NCBI RefSeq assembly: GCF_012641475.1
Contig: NZ_JABAIL010000015.1
Location: forward strand, 62,001-126,000
Length of the DNA stretch: 64,000 nt
From: Flammeovirga agarivorans
GTDB lineage: Bacteria; Bacteroidota; Bacteroidia; Cytophagales; Flammeovirgaceae
Reading direction: 5' to 3'
Shown here one piece after another: positions 61,362 through 64,000 of the stretch. The position numbers were made by a program, and so were the translations under genes. The notes under the pieces are model-generated. The model did not search any database. It was not told the origin of the DNA and was given only the letters and a program-made list of their open reading frames with translations. The number at the start of each line of letters is the position of its first letter. Position 1 is the stretch's first letter.

Positions 61362-62486
61362 TTATGCTTTTGCCATTAAAGCATCTTCAAGTTTTGTATA
61401 TTCTAATCCAAATGCATCAGCAACAGCTTTGTATACAACATCGCCATTGATAATATTTAGACCTTTCTTTAATTCTTCGTTTTCTAGACAAGCTTTTTCC
61501 CATCCTTTATCTGCTAATTGAATAGCATATGGAAGAGTAGCATTTGTAAGAGCTAATGTTGAAGTATAAGGAACTGCACCAGGCATGTTTGCTACACAGT
61601 AGTGCATTACACCATCTACTTCAAATACTGGTTCAGCATGAGTAGTAGGTTTTGTAGTTTCAAAACATCCACCTTGATCTACAGCTACGTCTACTAATAC
61701 AGCCCCAGGCTTCATTGTAGGAAGCATATCTCTAGTGATTAGGTGTGGAGCTTTAGCGCCAGGAATAAGTACTGCACCAATTACTAAATCAGCATCTTTG
61801 ATTTCTTCTCTGATATTGTGCTCAGATGAAACCATTGTCTTAACATTTGCAGGCATAATATCATCTAACTGACGTAAACGGTATAGATCAATATCCATAA
61901 TAGTTACATCAGCACCCATACCAGCAGCAATTTTTGTAGCTTGAGTACCTACGATACCACCACCAATTACAATTACTTTAGCAGGTTTCACACCAGGAAC
62001 ACCTCCTAATAAAATACCACGACCACCAACTGGCTTCTCTAGGTATTTAGCTCCTTCTTGAGATGCCATTCTACCGGCTACTTCAGACATAGGAATTAAT
62101 AGAGGTAGACTTCTATCAGCTCTTTCAACTGTTTCATATGCCAAACAAACAGATTTTTGTTCGATCATTGCTTTCGTTAATGGTTCATACGAAGCAAAGT
62201 GGAAGTACGTAAACAGAAGTTGATTTTCTTTGATTAGAGGGTATTCAGCCTCAATCGGTTCTTTTACCTTCATGATCATCTCTGCAATTGCATAAGTATC
62301 CTCAATAGTAGGAAGAACTTTAGCACCAGCAGCAATGTATTCCTCGTCAGAGAAACCGCTACCATTACCTGCAGTAGCCTGAATGTAAACTTCGTGTCCT
62401 CTTTTAATGAGTTCTTTCGCACCACCAGGAGTTAGTGCAACACGGTTTTCGTTGTTTTTAATTTCCTTAGGAACGCCAATAATCAT
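61362..62486 (-). CDS. ald: Alanine dehydrogenase (copy 2)
   Basis: A 374-residue enzyme of typical length. MIIGVPKEIKNNENRVALTPGG, FTYFHFASYEPLTKAM, PLLIPMSEVAGRMASQEGA, the nucleotide fold KVIVIGGGIVGTQATKIAAGMGADV, DVAVDQGGCFETTKPTTH and HYCVANMPGAVPYTSTLALTNATLPY are classic alanine dehydrogenase motifs. It interconverts L-alanine and pyruvate with NAD. It is closer to characterised enzymes than the 410-residue copy at 16.9 kb. Confidence 0.96.
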   Translation of the reverse strand: MIIGVPKEIKNNENRVALTPGGAKELIKRGHEVYIQATAGNGSGFSDEEYIAAGAKVLPTIEDTYAIAEMIMKVKEPIEAEYPLIKENQLLFTYFHFASYEPLTKAMIEQKSVCLAYETVERADRSLPLLIPMSEVAGRMASQEGAKYLEKPVGGRGILLGGVPGVKPAKVIVIGGGIVGTQATKIAAGMGADVTIMDIDLYRLRQLDDIMPANVKTMVSSEHNIREEIKDADLVIGAVLIPGAKAPHLITRDMLPTMKPGAVLVDVAVDQGGCFETTKPTTHAEPVFEVDGVMHYCVANMPGAVPYTSTLALTNATLPYAIQLADKGWEKACLENEELKKGLNIINGDVVYKAVADAFGLEYTKLEDALMAKA

Positions 62487-62565
62487 GGTTGTATGTTATT
62501 TATATATGTGTATAGTAAAAAATTTCGATGTAATACTCCCTTGGTCTGGGAGATTGAAGTTATCG

Positions 62566-62573
62566 CAAATGTA
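62566..62573 (-). promoter_or_regulatory. -7 element of the ald copy 2 promoter
   Basis: TACATTTG on the minus strand (plus-strand CAAATGTA at 62566-62573), about 80 bases upstream of the ATG. The leader has a short CTCCC/GGGAG hairpin. No clear -33 element. Confidence 0.5.
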
Positions 62574-62665
62574 ATAATATTGAATTATTTACATAACGTT
62601 TTTAAAAATATTTTTTTGTTTGATGTCAGTTTTAATAGGTTTTATTCTGATTTGGGTATAAAAAA

Positions 62666-62697
62666 GCCTCATATACAGAATAAAAAGTATATGAGGC
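62666..62697 (-). terminator. Terminator after the M23 peptidase gene
   Basis: GCCTCATATAC (62666-62676) pairs with GTATATGAGGC (62687-62697); on the minus strand it is followed by TTTTTTATACCC. Confidence 0.9.
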
Positions 62698-62729
62698 GAT
62701 TTGTAGATGTGTGTATATTTTTGATCTAT

Positions 62730-63710
62730 TTAGTAACCAAGTGACTGGTTTTCAACAGAAGCTTTCTCTAATAACTTAGCATATTGGTCCGCAGTAACAT
62801 CTTTCGAGAAGTAACGGATTGGATTAACTTTCTTCTTTTTATGAATTACTTCATAATGAAGGTGAGGAGCTGTACTAGACCCTGTACTACCTACTTCACC
62901 AATTTTTTGACCACGAGTTACATGTTGTCCTCTCTTTACATAGAATTTAGACATGTGTGCATACTTTGTTACATAGCCAAAACCATGATCTACCTCGATT
63001 TCCCATCCATAACCTCTATTTGATTTTCTAGCTTTAATAACTTTACCATCACCAGTGGCATAAATAGAAGATCCTTTTGGAGCAGAGAAGTCTACACCTG
63101 TATGCATCTTCTTTACTTTTAGAATAGGGTGGATTCGTAGACCAAAACCTGAAGCAAAACGTTTTAAGTCTTTGTTGTCTACAGGTTGGATAGCTGGGAT
63201 CGCTGCAAGCATCTTAGATTTATTAAGTGCTAAGTCTACAATCTCATCGTAAGATTTAGTTTGAACGTACATTTGTCTCTTAAGATTGTCAATCTTAGAC
63301 AATGTCGTAAGAATCATATCTTCACGAGCTAGTTTTTTATCTAATAGATCTTGATACTTTTGAGATCCACCAGCACCAGCTTGTCTAATTTCTTGCGGAA
63401 TAGGCTCTGCTTCAAAAATTACTCTATAGATTTTATCATCACGGTCTTGTAAAGACACTAAAACGTCCTTTACCTCATTGACCTCCTTTTGAAGTAATTC
63501 ATGAGAATATAGTAAATCAGTATTTTCTTTCTTTAATCTAGCTTCTTCAGCAGAAGGAAAATACTTAATGTAGATAGCGGAAAAGAAGAATCCGAACAGT
63601 GAACATGCAAATAATAAGCCTGTAATATTAACAAACATATCTAATGGAGAGGTCTTAACTCTCTCATACCTACACGTTTCTGTATCGTAATAGTATTTAA
63701 TTTTTGCCAT
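62730..63710 (-). CDS. Membrane-anchored M23 family metallopeptidase
   Basis: A 326-residue cell-wall peptidase. One N-terminal membrane helix (MFVNITGLLFACSLFGFFFSAIYI near 25-48), a coiled coil (about 55-165), then the LytM domain with FGLRIHPILKVKKMHTGVDFSAP (first zinc His and Asp in HTGVD) and APHLHYEV (second pair). Both zinc-site motifs are intact, so it is likely an active endopeptidase cutting peptidoglycan cross-links, not a degenerate EnvC-like activator. Single gene with its own terminator. Confidence 0.93.
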   Translation of the reverse strand: MAKIKYYYDTETCRYERVKTSPLDMFVNITGLLFACSLFGFFFSAIYIKYFPSAEEARLKKENTDLLYSHELLQKEVNEVKDVLVSLQDRDDKIYRVIFEAEPIPQEIRQAGAGGSQKYQDLLDKKLAREDMILTTLSKIDNLKRQMYVQTKSYDEIVDLALNKSKMLAAIPAIQPVDNKDLKRFASGFGLRIHPILKVKKMHTGVDFSAPKGSSIYATGDGKVIKARKSNRGYGWEIEVDHGFGYVTKYAHMSKFYVKRGQHVTRGQKIGEVGSTGSSTAPHLHYEVIHKKKKVNPIRYFSKDVTADQYAKLLEKASVENQSLGY

Positions 63711-63903
63711 ATAATATTAGAATCAAAAAGATTCTATAATAGTTCAACCTGCAAATAAATAAAAAATACCCACTTTTTCAAGTGTGAAATCTATAGCTCC
63801 TTACATGTGTATTATGATTACTAAGGGATTAATAATTAGGGATATATTAGTATACAGTACTTATAAGTGTGTTTTAGTGGATTCTTAATGATCTAAAATA
63901 CTA

Positions 63904-63934
63904 TTTGACTTTAAAAAAAGATATTATACTTTTG
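63904..63934 (+). promoter_or_regulatory. Promoter at the right edge
   Basis: TTTG at 63904-63907, a 19-base spacer and TACTTTTG at 63927-63934: a near-ideal Bacteroidota promoter. Transcription would start about 63941, where a small CCTTC/GAAGG stem lies. Confidence 0.75.
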
Positions 63935-63958
63935 CACTCCCTTCAAACGGAAGGCTAA

Positions 63959-64000
63959 ATGAAAAACACTTCTTGTGAGTACTATTCATTTCAACATTTT
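63959..64000 (+). CDS. Start of a gene cut by the window edge (partial)
   Basis: ATG at 63959, about 18 bases after the predicted transcription start, opens a frame (MKNTSCEYYSFQHF) that runs off the window with no stop. Too short to identify. It could also be a leader peptide or non-coding. Confidence 0.35.
   Translation, partial: MKNTSCEYYSFQHF

Noticed and set aside
62493-62744. 83-codon plus-strand frame between ald and the M23 gene
   Set aside because: It runs over a promoter element and the M23 terminator and looks like translated AT-rich spacer.

Overview
This window looks like a chromosomal segment of a marine member of the Bacteroidota, most likely Cytophagales and possibly close to Flammeovirga (the genus is a guess from gene content). 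The evidence is AT-rich DNA, promoters with the Bacteroidota -7 element TAnnTTTG, a SusC/SusD pair, a periplasmic-sensor/LuxR-type regulator, a type IX secretion sorting tail, and many surface lipoproteins and outer-membrane barrels. No insertion sequence, CRISPR array, prophage or rRNA was seen.

Layout. 1-2.8 kb: tandem deoxynucleoside kinases, then rpmH, an unlisted 40-codon basic ORF, a compact structured intergenic element and rnpA. 2.8-9 kb (minus): a RavA-ViaA pair and a DUF5916 outer-membrane protein. 9.3-16.8 kb: miaB, a two-gene AAA15 ATPase/RloB module (probable defence system), DUF4112, an outer-membrane protein, a GNAT acetyltransferase and a LruC-domain lipoprotein. 16.9-19.5 kb (minus): tsaE-ald and an outer-membrane barrel. 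19.9-27.6 kb: rpoC with its own promoter and no rpoB beside it, then a three-subunit proton-translocating transhydrogenase (pntAA-pntAB-pntB).

27.7-54.1 kb is the most interesting part. It reads as a complete polysaccharide utilisation locus, best explained as beta-1,3-xylan (or another xylan) degradation. A membrane sensor-regulator is divergent from an MFS sugar porter with a large extra loop and a signal-less GH43 beta-xylosidase. These are followed by SusC, SusD, a PKD-containing glycan-binding lipoprotein, and two GH26 enzymes of the beta-1,3-xylanase type, one with a T9SS tail and one a lipoprotein. A clan GH-A hydrolase and a PhyH-type Fe(II)/2-oxoglutarate oxygenase lie between the GH26 genes on the opposite strand. 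Then come xylA, a second sugar porter, xylB, an FSA-type transaldolase and transketolase. Together the genes lead from polymer binding and endo-cleavage, through import, to cytosolic xylose and the pentose phosphate pathway.

54.2-64 kb: an initiator tRNA-Met with an unusual 1-72 mismatch, a small lipoprotein, an eight-haem cytochrome c with TPRs, purE, dnaK behind a sigma-54-like promoter, a secreted hypothetical protein, a second alanine dehydrogenase, an M23 peptidase, and the start of another gene at the right edge. Intrinsic terminators are unusually clear and mark most transcription unit ends. Function calls rest on motif recognition by eye; no database search was possible.
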